DNA of 58,129 nucleotides from DATBED01 sp036276195 (GCA_036276195.1 DATBED010000072.1:1-58129), one strand, 5' to 3'; shown: positions 48,743-57,751, counted from the first letter of the stretch. The notes: generated by a model not told the origin, from the letters alone. Made by a program: numbers and translations.

Positions 48743-50242
48743 ATGCAACTTGCGTTTACAGTCATGATAGTCTTGGCCGTTTTTGAACTGCTGCTTTATA
48801 TGCCATGGGGTTGGCGCGCCAGCCGAATGGTGTCACGCCTCCTTGTGGTGTTGGTTCCTCTGGCTGGAATCTGGCTCGGTGTAGTCAGTCCCAGCCTTAT
48901 GGCCGGGGCGTTGCTGGTTTTAAGCCTCTATCGCAGCGTTAATTTATTAAGGGTGGCGAAGGGGCGCATCCAGGCAGATTACCTCTATAACTCAGCCCGC
49001 TCCGCTTCAGCCTGGTTGATTGCCGGCCAGGTGGCTATCTGGCTAACGTCGTTTGCCAAGTCTTTAAGCCTCCACGGCTGGCTCTATCTGTTATCGGGCG
49101 GGCAAATTATAGCGGCCGCAGTGCTGCTAACGAGTACGCTACGGCAGGTGCGCACTACCAAACCGCAGCAGTTTAAGGCCCACTTAACAGATGCTGAATT
49201 GCCGACTTTAACCGTGCTAATTCCGGCTCGCAACGAGACCATCGACCTAGATGCTTGCCTAAAGTCTCTGGTGGCCAGTAACTATCCCAAGCTCGAGATA
49301 ATGGTGCTCGATGACTCCTCGCAAGACAAGCGGACTCCCGAAATCATTCGGGCTTTTGCCCAAGCCGGTGTGCGGTTTGTGCCTGGCAGTTCGCCACCCA
49401 GCCATTGGCTGGCCAAGAATTATGCTTACCAGCAGCTGGCCGCAACAGCCAATGGGGAGTTGCTGCTTTTCTGCGGAGTCGATGCACGCTTCGAGCCCAA
49501 CAGCTTGCGGGCCATGGTCCAAACATTACTCCTCAAACATAAGACTATGGTTTGTGTGATGCCGCAAAACCTATTGCCGGATGGCGCCGGTCTTAAGTCA
49601 CTGCTGCTTCAGCCGGTTCGTTATGCCTGGGAGCTCTGTTTGCCGCGACGTTTGCTGGAGCGACCGCCGGTACTTAGTACTTGCTGGCTGATTAGCGCCG
49701 AAGCACTGCGCTCGGCTGGGAGTTTTGAGGCAGTCAGCCGCAAGATTATTCCCGAAAGCTACTTGGCCCGGCAGTGCGCTAAAGCCGGTGATGGTTACAG
49801 TTTTTTGCGGGCTGGTGGCGACCTACAGCTAACATCGCAAAAGAGCTTTGCCGAGCAGCGCTCCACCGCCGTCCGTACCCGCTATCCACAACTACACAAG
49901 CGGCCCGAGCTAGTGGCCGCGGTCAGCTTGGCCGAGCTTTCGGTGCTGATCTGGCCTTTGTGCGCCCTTATAGCCGCCTACCTGATTCACGCCTGGGCTT
50001 TGGCCTTGCTGGCCGTTACCGGCTACTTACTTATCGGCTCGGTATACGCCATAATCGTTAACTTGACCTACCGTAAATTTTTGGCTCGAGGCTTTTGGCT
50101 ACTGCCCTGGGCGGCCGTTTATGATTTATGGATCCTCAGTTATTCGATGTGGCAGTACGAATTCGGCATCGTATCTTGGAAAGGCCGAAATATCAACGGG
50201 CCGATTATGCGCCTTAGGCAACCTGCTTCAAGTTCGGTATAA
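48743..50242 (+). CDS. Membrane GT2 glycosyltransferase
   Basis: About 500 aa. N-terminal helices (about 2-120), then a GT-A domain: LTVLIPARNETIDLDACLKS, MVLDDSSQDKTPEI-like LDDSSQDKRTPE, LLLFCGVDARFEPNSLRAM (DxD-type metal site), and two to three C-terminal helices (about 395-475). It resembles hopanoid/carotenoid-associated or polysaccharide GT2 enzymes that transfer sugars to lipid acceptors. The start is ATG at 48743; TTG at 48734 overlaps the -10 box. The 3' end overlaps the histidine kinase gene by 29 bp. Confidence 0.88.
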   Translation: MQLAFTVMIVLAVFELLLYMPWGWRASRMVSRLLVVLVPLAGIWLGVVSPSLMAGALLVLSLYRSVNLLRVAKGRIQADYLYNSARSASAWLIAGQVAIWLTSFAKSLSLHGWLYLLSGGQIIAAAVLLTSTLRQVRTTKPQQFKAHLTDAELPTLTVLIPARNETIDLDACLKSLVASNYPKLEIMVLDDSSQDKRTPEIIRAFAQAGVRFVPGSSPPSHWLAKNYAYQQLAATANGELLLFCGVDARFEPNSLRAMVQTLLLKHKTMVCVMPQNLLPDGAGLKSLLLQPVRYAWELCLPRRLLERPPVLSTCWLISAEALRSAGSFEAVSRKIIPESYLARQCAKAGDGYSFLRAGGDLQLTSQKSFAEQRSTAVRTRYPQLHKRPELVAAVSLAELSVLIWPLCALIAAYLIHAWALALLAVTGYLLIGSVYAIIVNLTYRKFLARGFWLLPWAAVYDLWILSYSMWQYEFGIVSWKGRNINGPIMRLRQPASSSV

Positions 50243-51332
50243 AGATAGTAAAGGTGGAGCCCTCGTTCAGCTCACTTTTTAAGTCAATTTCGGCATGAAC
50301 TAAGCGAGCCAACTTAACCGTTACGTATAGCCCAAGCCCGGTACCATTGACTTGACGAGTGCGGTAATCTTCAGAGCGGAAAAACTTGTCAAAGACCCTT
50401 TCTTGGTCGCTCTTGCTGATGCCGATACCACTGTCGCTAACGGCAAAACGTACACCTTTAGGGTCGGCCGCCGCATCGATAGTAATACGGCCCTTAACTG
50501 TGTACTTAATGGCATTAGTAATAAAGTTTTGTAGGATTTCCCGTACATAGAGTTGGCTGGAATAAAGGACTTCAAGCTGAGGGTCAAGCTGCACCTTAAT
50601 GATCAGGTGTTTGGCCGCGGCCTGCGGCTGGTAATTATCTTTAAGTTCCATGACTATGTCATGTACATTAATCGTGTCAATGTTAACCTGAAGCTTGCCG
50701 CGTTCGGCCCGGCTAAGGGTTGATAGGTCGTTGATCATGTCAGCCAGGAATAAAACCTGGTTGTGGGCTTCCTTTAAGGCTTGCTTGATGGCGGCCGCGT
50801 CACCAGATTGGTTGACGATAAATTCAGCATTACCAATATTGCCCTCGGCAATGGCAATCGGAGTGCGCAGCTCGTGGCTGACTACGCTAATAAACTCGTC
50901 ACGCTCTTCTTCCAGCGATTTTTCACGGGTGATGTCACGCAGCAGCAGCACAAAGCCGCGCTGGCCCTCTTCGCCATAGCCCAAGTGAACTGGCGCGATA
51001 CTCAAGTAGAGGTTGATAGTGCTGCCGTCGGAGTATTGCAGTCGTAAGTCACGGGAGGCGTAGGGGGTGGTGGTGGCCTCAACCAAGGCCGTAATATCGA
51101 CCGCTTGATTGTCTTTATCAATTGGCTTGAACAAACGGCTGAGGCGACCACCTACTTTAACAGTGTTGACGTCAAAAATGTTGAGCGCCGCGGCGTTATA
51201 AAGCACTACTTTGGCGGCTTGGTCGACAGCTAGCACGGCGTCGGCCATACTGTTAATCAGGCTCGTCAGGCGTTGGTGTTCGATCTGGGCCGTTTCGCTG
51301 GCCCGCTCTAGCGGTTTTAGCTTAAGCGTCAT
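50214..51332 (-). CDS. Cytosolic PAS sensor histidine kinase
   Basis: 372 aa, no transmembrane segment. Order: coiled start, PAS domain (about 20-140: MADAVLAVDQAAKVVLYNAA and GFVLLLRDITREKSLEEE), HisKA with phospho-acceptor His153 in VSHELRTPIA, and HATPase with N box NFITNAIKY (about 269), G1 SDSGIGIS (299) and G2 GTGLGLY (330). It should autophosphorylate in response to an intracellular cue (redox, light or small ligand). No response regulator gene is adjacent. CATAAT lies 7 nt upstream of the ATG. Confidence 0.93.
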   Translation of the reverse strand: MTLKLKPLERASETAQIEHQRLTSLINSMADAVLAVDQAAKVVLYNAAALNIFDVNTVKVGGRLSRLFKPIDKDNQAVDITALVEATTTPYASRDLRLQYSDGSTINLYLSIAPVHLGYGEEGQRGFVLLLRDITREKSLEEERDEFISVVSHELRTPIAIAEGNIGNAEFIVNQSGDAAAIKQALKEAHNQVLFLADMINDLSTLSRAERGKLQVNIDTINVHDIVMELKDNYQPQAAAKHLIIKVQLDPQLEVLYSSQLYVREILQNFITNAIKYTVKGRITIDAAADPKGVRFAVSDSGIGISKSDQERVFDKFFRSEDYRTRQVNGTGLGLYVTVKLARLVHAEIDLKSELNEGSTFTIFIPNLKQVA

Positions 51333-51339
51333 GTTCTAT

Positions 51340-51345
51340 ATTATG
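51340..51345 (-). promoter_or_regulatory. -10 box of a probable leaderless transcript
   Basis: CATAAT on the minus strand ends 7 nt before the histidine kinase ATG at 51332. Confidence 0.35.
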
Positions 51346-51352
51346 CCATACT

Positions 51353-52063
51353 TCAGGCAATGTCGCCGTTTAGCACCGGGTGGTAATTACGTAAAGCCTG
51401 GCGACGACGTTTGGTATCAGGCATTTTGGCCGACATAGCTTCCCAAAATACCGGACCATGTTTTAGGACTTGGGTGTGGGTTAACTCGTGCAGCAGTACG
51501 TAGTCAATCAGATCCCATGGTAGTTGTATCAAGAACAGGTTCAATACAATGTTTTGACCTTGGTCGCAGCTGCCCCAGCGACTTTTTAGGCGTTTGATGC
51601 CGACTTGGTTATAAGTAAAGCCATATTGGCTGGCCAAATTGGCCAACCGCTGCGGCAAAAGTTGCTCGGCTTGAGCCCTAAGGGCCCGGACGCAAGCCTT
51701 CTCGGCCTCATTCTGTACGGTTGAGGAATTTGGCTCTAAACTGGTCGGGTGAGTCACCACTACGGCCGAGCTGCGGATCCGGCTACTTGGTTTAATTAGC
51801 CCGGCCTTGGCTGCGAATTCCAAGTGATGGGCCTTGCCTATAGCTTGGCCATGCCGAAGCAGCCGCGGCGACAGTTGCTGGGAGCGAATCCAGGGCTCGC
51901 GCGAGCGAACAAAGTCCAATCCGGCTTTATACGGTGCCCAAGCTGGAATGCTAACCCTGACTTGGCCACCGTGGTTAACGCTCAAGCGTAGGTTACGGTT
52001 TCCGCGGCGCTTATAGACGTTAACGGTCAGGCCGCTATCTAGAATGAATTGTTTACTTGGCAT
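51353..52063 (-). CDS. YgjP-like/M48-related metallopeptidase
   Basis: 236 aa. The C-terminal half has RLKSRWGSCDQGQNIVLNLF and LLHELTHTQVLKHGPVFWEAM, the HExxH-x6-H zinc motif of the YgjP (DUF45, SprT-related) family. The N-terminal half is basic and beta-rich (LTVNVYKRRGNRNLRLSV). These are cytoplasmic peptidase-like proteins with poorly known substrates. It starts 1 bp after the P-loop kinase gene, so the two are co-transcribed. Confidence 0.9.
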   Translation of the reverse strand: MPSKQFILDSGLTVNVYKRRGNRNLRLSVNHGGQVRVSIPAWAPYKAGLDFVRSREPWIRSQQLSPRLLRHGQAIGKAHHLEFAAKAGLIKPSSRIRSSAVVVTHPTSLEPNSSTVQNEAEKACVRALRAQAEQLLPQRLANLASQYGFTYNQVGIKRLKSRWGSCDQGQNIVLNLFLIQLPWDLIDYVLLHELTHTQVLKHGPVFWEAMSAKMPDTKRRRQALRNYHPVLNGDIA

Positions 52064-52064
52064 A

Positions 52065-52724
52065 TTAACGAATGTAAATATTGCGGCGCGAAGCGTCGAA
52101 ACGGCCAGGGCTCTTAGGAATCAGATTGACCAGGCCGGGCTTAATCACTCGCGAGTTTGTGTCTTCGTGGGCTAGCACGCCTAAGGAACGTAGCTTGCCA
52201 ATCACTGCACTCTGCTGCATGTTAAATAGGTGCTTGCCGCTAACCACGGCGTAATCTTCATTACGGGTTGGATTTTGCATGCGGGCAATTAGGTCATCAT
52301 AAGTACTGCGGTCAAATTGGGCGGCATATTTATCGTCGGCGCGTCGCCGATCGCGCTTTAGGCTCCGGGCAAAGGCTTCTTCAATGTCCATTTGGAACCA
52401 CACTAACAGCGGCTGTACTCGGTAGCGCCGGGCCAGATCGTACAGTTGATGCCGCTGGCCGGCACGGGTGGCATTGGTATCGTAGACAACGCTTAGCCCG
52501 GCCGATAAAAACTCCTCTGCCATGTAGTTCATTAACTGGGCCACAATGTCGTTCTCTTGTTTGTCGTAACGTGGCTGCTCAAACAGTTCGCCGCGAATTT
52601 TATCGGCTTGCAAATGCGCAGCCTGTACGTTTTCGCAAAACTGTCGGGCAAAGTACGTTTTGCCGGCGCCGGGGAAACCGTAGAGCAAAAGTAAGAAGGG
52701 CTTGTGGGGGTATAGCTTGGCCAT
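52065..52724 (-). CDS. Zeta-toxin/AAA-type P-loop kinase
   Basis: 219 aa: LLLLYGFPGAGKTYFARQF (Walker A), then VVYDTNATRAGQRHQL and LKRDRRRADDKYAAQFDRST, typical of predicted small-molecule kinases (AAA_33, zeta-toxin-like). The C-terminus has LINLIPKSPGRFDASR. The substrate is unknown; no antitoxin gene is visible, so a toxin role is not favoured. TATACC lies 9 nt before the ATG. Confidence 0.85.
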   Translation of the reverse strand: MAKLYPHKPFLLLLYGFPGAGKTYFARQFCENVQAAHLQADKIRGELFEQPRYDKQENDIVAQLMNYMAEEFLSAGLSVVYDTNATRAGQRHQLYDLARRYRVQPLLVWFQMDIEEAFARSLKRDRRRADDKYAAQFDRSTYDDLIARMQNPTRNEDYAVVSGKHLFNMQQSAVIGKLRSLGVLAHEDTNSRVIKPGLVNLIPKSPGRFDASRRNIYIR

Positions 52725-52814
52725 GTCTATTTAGGTATAGCAGATTTATCTCCATTTGGGAAGCGCCAAAACAGATGACATTTTAAGCCTTTTCCTCTAT
52801 CATAAGACATTGCT

Positions 52815-52889
52815 AGGGGCATAGTACAACGGCTAGTATATAGGTCTCCAAAACCTAAGATCGTGGTTCGATTCCACGTGCCCCTGCCA
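52815..52889 (+). tRNA. tRNA-Trp (anticodon CCA)
   Basis: Acceptor AGGGGCA/TGCCCCT, D stem GTAC/GTAT, anticodon stem TAGGT/ACCTA with loop CTCCAAA (anticodon CCA, reads TGG), T arm CGTGG-TTCGATT-CCACG, and G73-CCA encoded. It lies between the P-loop kinase and the alpha-glucan operon. A 123-codon reverse open frame over it (52727-53098) is an artefact. Confidence 0.95.
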
Positions 52890-53091
52890 TACCGGATAGA
52901 CCTTTTGAAGTAGCTCCATTTCGGCTTTATGATCTCTGTTATTTTCAGCTTTTTGATTAGTTTGGTTAAGCCTGCAAGTAGGGTGCAAAAAAGCAGTATC
53001 AAAGCGGTATAATTATACTCGTTTTTTGCGGGTGCCAGGAGGTAGTTGAGAGCGGGAAACGGGCAATTCCTCAAATACAGGGTTTTAGGTG

Positions 53092-53120
53092 TTGACATGA
53101 ATGGTAAAATTGCTTAAGCT
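53092..53120 (+). promoter_or_regulatory. sigma70 promoter 1 of the alpha-glucan operon
   Basis: TTGACA (53092-53097), 17 bp, TAAGCT (53115-53120). A second candidate follows at 53137-53165. Confidence 0.45.
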
Positions 53121-53136
53121 TTAAGAGGTACAACGC

Positions 53137-53165
53137 TTGTGCTTTTTGGCCATAATGGCTACAAT
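53137..53165 (+). promoter_or_regulatory. sigma70 promoter 2 of the alpha-glucan operon
   Basis: TTGTGC (53137-53142), 17 bp, TACAAT (53160-53165). The start codon with an AAGAGGG ribosome site is 40 bp downstream. Confidence 0.45.
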
Positions 53166-53209
53166 TGTCACAGGTATAAAAATAAATACCGAAATTAACA
53201 AAGAGGGTG

Positions 53210-54412
53210 ATGAAAATACTGATGCTTGGGTGGGAGCTACCTCCCCACAATAGCGGCGGGCTGGGAATTGCGTGTTACCAGCTCTGCAAAGCCCTCTCCA
53301 AAAAAGACGTTTCCATCGAGTTTATCTTGCCGTATAAGGCCGACCACCAAATTGATTTTATGGAGGTGACGGCCGCCCATCCCCAGGGTGTGGCCGCAGT
53401 TTTGAAAGCCGGCATCGCTTACGACAGTATCAAGTACATCAGAGAAGACGGCCAAGAAGAATGGCACGATATTTATGAGCAACAGGCCATGTATGAGCAT
53501 GCCGTGGCTAAACTGGTAGAGGAGCGCGAATTTGACATTGTTCACGCCCACGACTGGCTGACCTTCCGGGCCGCTTTGCGAGTGAAAGAGCTCAAGCGCT
53601 GTCCGATTATCTTACATGTGCACTCGGTGGAGTCGGATCGCGCCGGCAGCAAAGATGGCAACCCTTTAGTTAAGGAGATTGAAGGCATTGCCTTGCATAT
53701 GGCCGACCGGGTAATTGCTGTTAGCCAGCGGACCAAGAATGCCATTGTGCACGATTACGGTGTGCCGGCCGACAAGATCCAAGTAGTCCACAACAGTATT
53801 GACCCAGATGACTTGGCGCCCTTAGACCAGAATAATGCCTATGCCTATTTGACCCTGATGAAGTCGCTCGGTTACAAGGTGGTTGTCAATGTCGGCCGCT
53901 TAACTATCCAAAAAGGCCTGCCGAACCTGTTAAGGGCAGCTGAAGAAGTGGTGGCTCAAGCGCCGAAGACCCTGTTCTTAATTGTCGGCAGCGGCGAGCA
54001 GTACTATGAACTGATCGAGCTGGCAGCCGAACTCGGCATTGGCACCAACGTGCTGTTCACCGATTTTCAGCGTGGCAAGCGCTGGCGCGACGCTTTCGGA
54101 ATTGGCGACTTGTTCGTTATGCCGTCGGTGTCTGAGCCGTTTGGCTTGACGCCGCTGGAGGCCATCGGTTACGGCACCCCAGCCATGGTTAGCAAGCAGT
54201 CCGGTGTCAGCGAGATACTACTCAACTGCCTTAAGGTGGATTTTTGGGACGTTAAAGAAATGGCCAACCAGATCACGGCCGTGGTGCAAAATGAAGCCCT
54301 TGGCCTGGAGCTACTCAAAAACTCGCGTGTGGAGTACGAAAACCTGGGCTGGCACAAGGTCAGCGATAAGCTGATGGGCATCTATAAGCAGCACGCTGAG
54401 GCGGTAGCATGA
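53210..54412 (+). CDS. GT4/GT5 glycogen/starch synthase-like glycosyltransferase
   Basis: 400 aa. The N-terminal domain begins ILMLGWELPPHNSGGLGIAC (the KxGGL-type loop reads NSGGLG), with VHAHDWLTF; the C-terminal domain has VVNVGRLTIQKGLPNLLRA and FVMPSVSEPFGLTPLEAIGYGTP (E-x7-E). It probably elongates an alpha-1,4-glucan from a nucleotide sugar. GTG three bases upstream is an alternative start. It overlaps the GH57 gene by 4 bp and leads an operon for making and breaking an alpha-glucan. Confidence 0.88.
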   Translation: MKILMLGWELPPHNSGGLGIACYQLCKALSKKDVSIEFILPYKADHQIDFMEVTAAHPQGVAAVLKAGIAYDSIKYIREDGQEEWHDIYEQQAMYEHAVAKLVEEREFDIVHAHDWLTFRAALRVKELKRCPIILHVHSVESDRAGSKDGNPLVKEIEGIALHMADRVIAVSQRTKNAIVHDYGVPADKIQVVHNSIDPDDLAPLDQNNAYAYLTLMKSLGYKVVVNVGRLTIQKGLPNLLRAAEEVVAQAPKTLFLIVGSGEQYYELIELAAELGIGTNVLFTDFQRGKRWRDAFGIGDLFVMPSVSEPFGLTPLEAIGYGTPAMVSKQSGVSEILLNCLKVDFWDVKEMANQITAVVQNEALGLELLKNSRVEYENLGWHKVSDKLMGIYKQHAEAVA

Positions 54413-55614
54413 AAGCAATTGTGCTTTACCTGCACGTCCACCAGCCTTTTCGCGTGCGCCACTACACTGTCTTTGACAGCGGTGTTAACCACGATTACTT
54501 TGAGGCGCCAGAGGGCAGCCCCGAAAGCAACCAAGACACCCTCCAAAAAGTGGCCGAAAAGTCGTATCTGCCCACTAACCAGAGGCTAATTAAGCTACTA
54601 AACGATAACCCAGACTTTAAACTCAGCCTATCTATCACCGGTACGGTATTGGAGCAATTAGAGGAGTGGTCACCGAAAGCCCTTCAATCCTTCAAAGACC
54701 TGGTTAATACCGGCCGGGTGGAGATTGTTGGCGAGACCTACCATCACAGTTTGGCTTTCTTTTATTCGCGGGCCGAGTTCGAGATGCAAGTCGACATGCA
54801 CCGCCGTAAGGTACAGGAACTATTCGGCCAAACGCCCCAGGTTTTCCGTAACACCGAGCTGGCTTACAATAATGACCTGGCCTACTGGGCCGACCGGGCC
54901 GGCTATAAGGGCATACTGGCCGAAGGCTGGGACGGTGTGCTGGGTTGGCGCAGTCCCAACTTTGTTTACCGGCCGAACTACACCGACCAGATCCGCTTAC
55001 TGATGAAAAACTATCATTTGAGCGATGACATCGCCTTCCGCTTTGGCGATAGCAGCTGGAGCGAGTACCCCTTAACGGCCGACAAGTTTTCGCACTGGCT
55101 GAGCGAAGACCCTGACGGCACCAACTTTAACCTGTTTATGGACTACGAGACCTTCGGCGAGCACCAGTGGCACGAATCCGGTATTTTTGGCTTTTTGGAG
55201 CACTTACCCCAGGAGTGGCTCAAAAACGAAGGCCACACCTTTATGACCGTTAGCGAAGCAATCGACAGTTTTGAGCCGGTTGGCAAGGTGGACGTGCCAG
55301 AAACCATTACCTGGGCCGACACCGAGCGAGATCTGTCGGCTTGGCTGGGCAATGCCATGCAGGGCACGGCTATCCAGTCGCTTTACAGTCTGCAAGATAA
55401 GATTATCGGTAGTGGCGACCTGACGCTAATAGAAGACTGGCGCCGCCTGCAAACCAGCGACCACTTCTACTACATGTGTACCAAGTGGTTTAACGACGGC
55501 GACATCCATGCTTACTTTAGCCCTTACGAAACGCCTTACGAAGCCTATATGAACTTTATGAACGCCTACCGCGACCTGGCTGCCCGGTTGGTCTTACAGG
55601 GAGCGCCGGTTTAG
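54409..55614 (+). CDS. GH57 alpha-amylase-like glycoside hydrolase
   Basis: 401 aa, (beta/alpha)7 fold: YLHVHQPFR (HxHQP, residues 8-15), GETYHHSLAFF, TELAYNNDLAYW with candidate nucleophile Glu150, GWDGVLGWRSP, and MDYETFGEHQ with candidate acid Asp245. The DYETFG segment is typical of GH57 alpha-amylases. It hydrolyses or rearranges alpha-1,4-glucan. There is no signal peptide, so it acts in the cytoplasm on stored glucan. The GH57 branching-enzyme type is normally longer and is less likely. Confidence 0.92.
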   Translation: MKAIVLYLHVHQPFRVRHYTVFDSGVNHDYFEAPEGSPESNQDTLQKVAEKSYLPTNQRLIKLLNDNPDFKLSLSITGTVLEQLEEWSPKALQSFKDLVNTGRVEIVGETYHHSLAFFYSRAEFEMQVDMHRRKVQELFGQTPQVFRNTELAYNNDLAYWADRAGYKGILAEGWDGVLGWRSPNFVYRPNYTDQIRLLMKNYHLSDDIAFRFGDSSWSEYPLTADKFSHWLSEDPDGTNFNLFMDYETFGEHQWHESGIFGFLEHLPQEWLKNEGHTFMTVSEAIDSFEPVGKVDVPETITWADTERDLSAWLGNAMQGTAIQSLYSLQDKIIGSGDLTLIEDWRRLQTSDHFYYMCTKWFNDGDIHAYFSPYETPYEAYMNFMNAYRDLAARLVLQGAPV

Positions 55615-55629
55615 GCCGGCTTACTTAGG

Positions 55630-57561
55630 GTGGGACGTCCGGTAGTACTCAGCAACGGACAATTATTCGTTGGCCTAGACGAGAACGGCCTGGTGCACGA
55701 CTTTTACTACCCTTACGTTGGCCTGGAAAACCTGACCAACGCCCGCTCCAGCCAGCACAAAATCGGCGTCTGGGTAGACGGCACCTTTAAATGGACTGAC
55801 GACGGCTCTTGGGAAGTCCAAGTCAACTTTGAAGAAGATGCCCTAATTAGCCAGATAAAACTACAGTCAGCCGACCTGGGCATCTCCTTGCATCTGCAGG
55901 ACTATGTTGATAGTGAAAGCAACGCGCTGATTAGAGATATTACGGTGGTTAACGAATCCACCAAGCTGCGCGATGTGCGTATCTTTATGCATCAAGTTTT
56001 CCAGATTTCACGGGCTGGCCGGGCCGATACCGCCCTTTATGTGCCCGACGAGCATTACATGCTTGATTATAAGGGCCGCTACAGCTTGCTGATTGCCGGT
56101 AAATTTGCCGACGGCGAGGCTTTTGACCAGTACGCCGTCGGCAACTACCATATTGAAGGCAAAGACGGCACCTACATTGATGCCGAAGACGGCGAGTTAT
56201 CCGGTAACCCAGTGGAACACGGCGGTGTCGATAGCGTTATTCGCTTTAAGCGGCAACTTAAGGGCGGCCAATCAGCCACAATTAATTATTGGGTAATCGC
56301 TGCCAGCAGCCAAAGCGACGCTCAAGCGCTCCATGTTAATTTCAAGCAGCAAGACCTCGGTGACCGTCTACGCCACACGCGGCAATATTGGCAGCAGTGG
56401 CTAGGTGAGACTGAAGTACCTTTGCCTAATTTTCATCCGCAAAGTATAGTCCATAGCCTACTGGTTGTTAAAGCCCACTGTGACGTGCGCGGTTCTGTAT
56501 TGGCCAGCGGCGACTCTAGCATCTTTAACTATGGCCGTGATTACTACTGCTACTGCTGGCCGCGCGACGCCGCCTATGCCCTGTGGCCGCTAATCCGCCT
56601 TGGCCACTTTGAGGAGGCCAAGCAGTTCCTGGAATTTGCCCGTGACACGATGCACCAAGACGGCTACTTAATGCACAAATACCAGCCAGACCGAGCGATT
56701 GGTAGTACCTGGCACCCTCTAATTCATGGTCGTAGCCAGGAATTGGCCATCCAAGAAGACGAAACCGCCTCTGTTATTTACTTTCTCGGTGAATACCTGG
56801 AAGCTAGTAAAGACATCACTTTTATACAAAATCTTTACCATACGTTTATTGCGCCGTGTGCCAACTTTATGTGCCGATTCATCGACGCCGCCACCGGCCT
56901 GCCCCACGCCAGTTACGACCTTTGGGAACAAAAATTTCTGACGACTACTTACACCACTTGTACTGTTATAGCCGGCCTGGAAACAGCCGCCGGCCTGGCT
57001 AACATCATTGAAATGCCCGAAGACGCCGTGCGCTGGCAAAAGGCGGCCGACAGCATAAGGCAAAACCTCGACAAGCTGTACCGTGACGGTTATTTTGTTA
57101 AGGGCTTCCTCTTAAACGAAAAAGGCGAGCTGGAATATGACAATGCCATCGACATTTCCAGTCTTTACGGGCCCTACATGTTCGCTAACCTACCACTTAG
57201 TGATGAACGTTTAATTAGCACAGCCAATCAAGTCGAGAAGCGCCTGCTTAATACATCGCCGATTGGCGGCGTGCTACGCTACGAAAATGACGATTACTTC
57301 TTAGGCAAAAAACAATACAAAGGTAATCCCTGGATTGTATGTACGCTTTGGCTGGCACAATACTATAACAGTACCGGCCAATCTAAAAAGGCGCAGGACT
57401 TACTTAAGTGGGCTCTAGACCGGGAACTGCCCAGTGGCGTGCTCAGCGAGCAGTTTGACCCTGAAACCGGAGCACCTCTAGGAGTAACACCTCTAGTTTG
57501 GAGTCAGGCCGAAATGCTTAACACTCTGCTAGACCTGAACGACTCGATCGTTACCGTTTAG
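55630..57561 (+). CDS. GH15 glucoamylase-like protein
   Basis: 643 aa from GTG at 55630. The N-terminal beta-sandwich (1-270; VVLSNGQLFVGLDENGLVHD) precedes an (alpha/alpha)6 barrel with YCYCWPRDAAYALWPLI, the ELAIQEDETA segment containing the general acid Glu, and GGVLRYENDDY with the base region. Glucoamylases release glucose from the non-reducing ends of alpha-glucans. No signal peptide is visible. It follows GH57 by 15 bp and overlaps the bL33 gene tail to tail by 11 bp. Confidence 0.93.
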   Translation: MGRPVVLSNGQLFVGLDENGLVHDFYYPYVGLENLTNARSSQHKIGVWVDGTFKWTDDGSWEVQVNFEEDALISQIKLQSADLGISLHLQDYVDSESNALIRDITVVNESTKLRDVRIFMHQVFQISRAGRADTALYVPDEHYMLDYKGRYSLLIAGKFADGEAFDQYAVGNYHIEGKDGTYIDAEDGELSGNPVEHGGVDSVIRFKRQLKGGQSATINYWVIAASSQSDAQALHVNFKQQDLGDRLRHTRQYWQQWLGETEVPLPNFHPQSIVHSLLVVKAHCDVRGSVLASGDSSIFNYGRDYYCYCWPRDAAYALWPLIRLGHFEEAKQFLEFARDTMHQDGYLMHKYQPDRAIGSTWHPLIHGRSQELAIQEDETASVIYFLGEYLEASKDITFIQNLYHTFIAPCANFMCRFIDAATGLPHASYDLWEQKFLTTTYTTCTVIAGLETAAGLANIIEMPEDAVRWQKAADSIRQNLDKLYRDGYFVKGFLLNEKGELEYDNAIDISSLYGPYMFANLPLSDERLISTANQVEKRLLNTSPIGGVLRYENDDYFLGKKQYKGNPWIVCTLWLAQYYNSTGQSKKAQDLLKWALDRELPSGVLSEQFDPETGAPLGVTPLVWSQAEMLNTLLDLNDSIVTV

Positions 57562-57751
57562 GCGCTTCGTTGCGGCCGAGGTTCTTTTTGGTCTCGGTAA
57601 AGATAACGTGGCGGCGCAGCTTGGGACTATATTTGCGTAAACTGAGTTTGTCGGGCGTGTTCACAGTATTTTTGGTCGTGTAATAAAGGCGCTCGCCGCT
57701 CTCTTCGCTGATGAGTCCGATAATCTTGCGCTTGTCGCCCTTTTTTGCCAT
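57551..57751 (-). CDS. rpmG: 50S ribosomal protein L33 (bL33), zinc-free form
   Basis: 66 aa: KIIGLISEESGERLYYTTKN and LSLRKYSPKLRRHVIFTETK. The positions of the four cysteines of the C+ form are Ser, Ser/Glu and Ser/Lys, so this is a C- paralogue that folds without zinc. A Pro/Asn/Arg tail follows. ATG at 57751 (MAKKGDKRK) is preferred to GTG at 57757. bL33 sits near the E site of the ribosome. Confidence 0.95.
   Translation of the reverse strand: MAKKGDKRKIIGLISEESGERLYYTTKNTVNTPDKLSLRKYSPKLRRHVIFTETKKNLGRNEAPKR

Noticed and set aside
52727..53098. 123-codon minus-strand open frame
   Set aside because: It covers tRNA-Trp on the other strand and has no ribosome site.
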